From an uncultured Neokomagataea sp. (GTDB taxonomy: Bacteria > Pseudomonadota > Alphaproteobacteria > Acetobacterales > Acetobacteraceae): a DNA stretch of 64,000 nt. The translations under genes were made by a program, and so were the position numbers. Under the pieces are notes generated by a model. The model was given only the letters and a program-made list of their open reading frames with translations. It did no database searches and had not been told where the DNA came from. The stretch's first letter is position 1. Every line of letters starts with the position of its first letter. Positions 63,362 to 64,000 of this stretch are shown here, piece by piece. The DNA lies in the NCBI RefSeq assembly GCF_946476835.1, contig NZ_CAMKWA010000002.1:204231-268230 (forward strand), given 5' to 3'.

Positions 63362-63883
63362 ATGGACATCAGCAAGATCCCGACCGGTAAAGACGCACCG
63401 CGCGATATCAACGTGGTTATCGAGATTCCGCAGGGTTCTCAGGTCAAGTACGAAGTCGATAAAGACAGCGGTGCATTGATCGTCGATCGTATCATTTTCA
63501 CGCCAATGGCATACCCTGCTGCTTATGGCTTTATCCCCGGCACACTCGCCGCCGATGGTGACCCATCAGACGCGCTGGTTCTGGCTCCTGCCGCTATCGT
63601 TCCGGGCGCTGTCATCCGTGCACGCCCCATCGGCATGCTGAAGATGGAAGATGAAAGCGGCGTTGATGAAAAAATCATCTGCGTCCCGCATGACAAGGTG
63701 CACACGCAGTATAAAGACATCACATCCGTTGATGACCTGCCAGAAATCACCCGTCAGGCCATCACGCACTTCTTTGAACGCTACAAAGATCTGGAACCTG
63801 GTAAATGGGTCAAGGTAACAGGCTGGGCTTCTAAGGAAGACGCGTACGCCTCTATCGAAAGCGCAATCGCAGCTGCGAAGTAA
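63362..63883 (+). CDS. ppa: Inorganic pyrophosphatase
   Basis: 173 residues from ATG 63362; a GTG three codons earlier is less likely. Family I soluble pyrophosphatase. Active-site residues can be seen in IEIPQGSQVKYEVDK, AYPAAYGFIPGTLAADGDPSDALVL (the DxDxxD pair region) and KIICVPHDK. It splits pyrophosphate and so drives tRNA charging, nucleic acid and sugar-nucleotide synthesis. Length equals the usual size for Alphaproteobacteria. It is monocistronic and ended by its own terminator. Confidence 0.96.
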   Translation: MDISKIPTGKDAPRDINVVIEIPQGSQVKYEVDKDSGALIVDRIIFTPMAYPAAYGFIPGTLAADGDPSDALVLAPAAIVPGAVIRARPIGMLKMEDESGVDEKIICVPHDKVHTQYKDITSVDDLPEITRQAITHFFERYKDLEPGKWVKVTGWASKEDAYASIESAIAAAK

Positions 63884-63952
63884 AACGCTTTCTTTCCTGC
63901 TCGGGAACATTTACCGGGCAGGAAAACCGTTTCTGCTCATAGCGTAGAAACG

Positions 63953-63979
63953 AAAAAAGGCGCCTGATGGCGCCTTTTT
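63953..63979 (+). terminator. Terminator of ppa
   Basis: Stem GGCGCC/GGCGCC (63959-63964 with 63969-63974), flanked by six A and five T, loop TGAT. A second hairpin without a T-run (63896-63904 with 63914-63922) precedes it. Confidence 0.88.
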
Positions 63980-64000
63980 CATAACTGGAGCGGGTGATGG

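Overview
The window looks like a chromosomal, mostly core-genome segment of an acetic acid bacterium (Acetobacteraceae, Alphaproteobacteria). The signs are a cytochrome bo3-type ubiquinol oxidase operon (cyoABCD), a class I (archaeal-type) lysyl-tRNA synthetase, a Suv3-like helicase of alphaproteobacterial type, a 7Fe ferredoxin like FdxA, the hopanoid transporter HpnN, and moderately GC-rich coding with short intergenic gaps. The genus is an inference. I see no insertion sequence, integrase of a mobile element, rRNA operon or CRISPR array. One tRNA gene is present.

Layout. 1-6.4 kb: the 3' part of a WecA/MraY-type sugar-phosphate transferase, a MarR regulator, an M17 aminopeptidase, then helicase, S4 protein and ferredoxin. 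6.4-10.4 kb: cyoABCD on the minus strand, ending at a strong terminator. 10.8-16.8 kb: a BI-1 membrane protein, a ThpR-like phosphoesterase, and a coupled minus-strand run lysK-mprF-marC in which mprF lacks half of its synthase domain. 17-22.3 kb: a DinG-type helicase and an MscS-family channel. 22.4-24.1 kb: a divergent AraC regulator/methyltransferase pair with hairpins at both ends. 24.2-27.3 kb: a glycosyltransferase coupled to a metallophosphoesterase, next to a diacylglycerol-kinase-family enzyme. 27.2-36.8 kb: mgtA-mgtC for magnesium and a three-gene heavy-metal RND efflux operon. 37-42.1 kb: OmpW and an FNR-type regulator that share a near-consensus FNR box, and a TonB-dependent receptor. 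42.3-47.4 kb: hpnN, a YigZ protein and an alginate-export-type porin. 47.4-48.7 kb: one clearly AT-rich gene of unknown role, a predicted hydrolase with a C-terminal beta-trefoil-like region. 48.7-56.8 kb: priA, xerC, a two-domain retropepsin-like protein, a secreted Ala/Pro-rich protein, an orphan PII protein, a UbiH-type hydroxylase, CysE and a small YPDV-repeat protein. 56.9-64 kb: a periplasmic aldose epimerase, MlaA-MlaC, a PhzF protein, a GNAT acetyltransferase, EttA, tRNA-CAU and inorganic pyrophosphatase.

Several gene groups make functional sense together. They are the quinol oxidase operon, the lysyl-tRNA synthetase beside the lysyl-lipid enzyme, magnesium uptake (mgtA-mgtC), metal efflux (cusBAC-like), oxygen-responsive control (fnr-ompW), and envelope lipid handling (HpnN, MlaA/MlaC, and the glycosyltransferase/phosphatase/lipid-kinase group). 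The points most worth a second look are the truncated MprF next to LysRS, the AT-rich hydrolase/beta-trefoil gene at 47.4-48.7 kb, the shared FNR box at 37.9 kb, and the degenerate second catalytic motif of the ThpR homologue. I did not find a convincing, wholly new multi-gene system.
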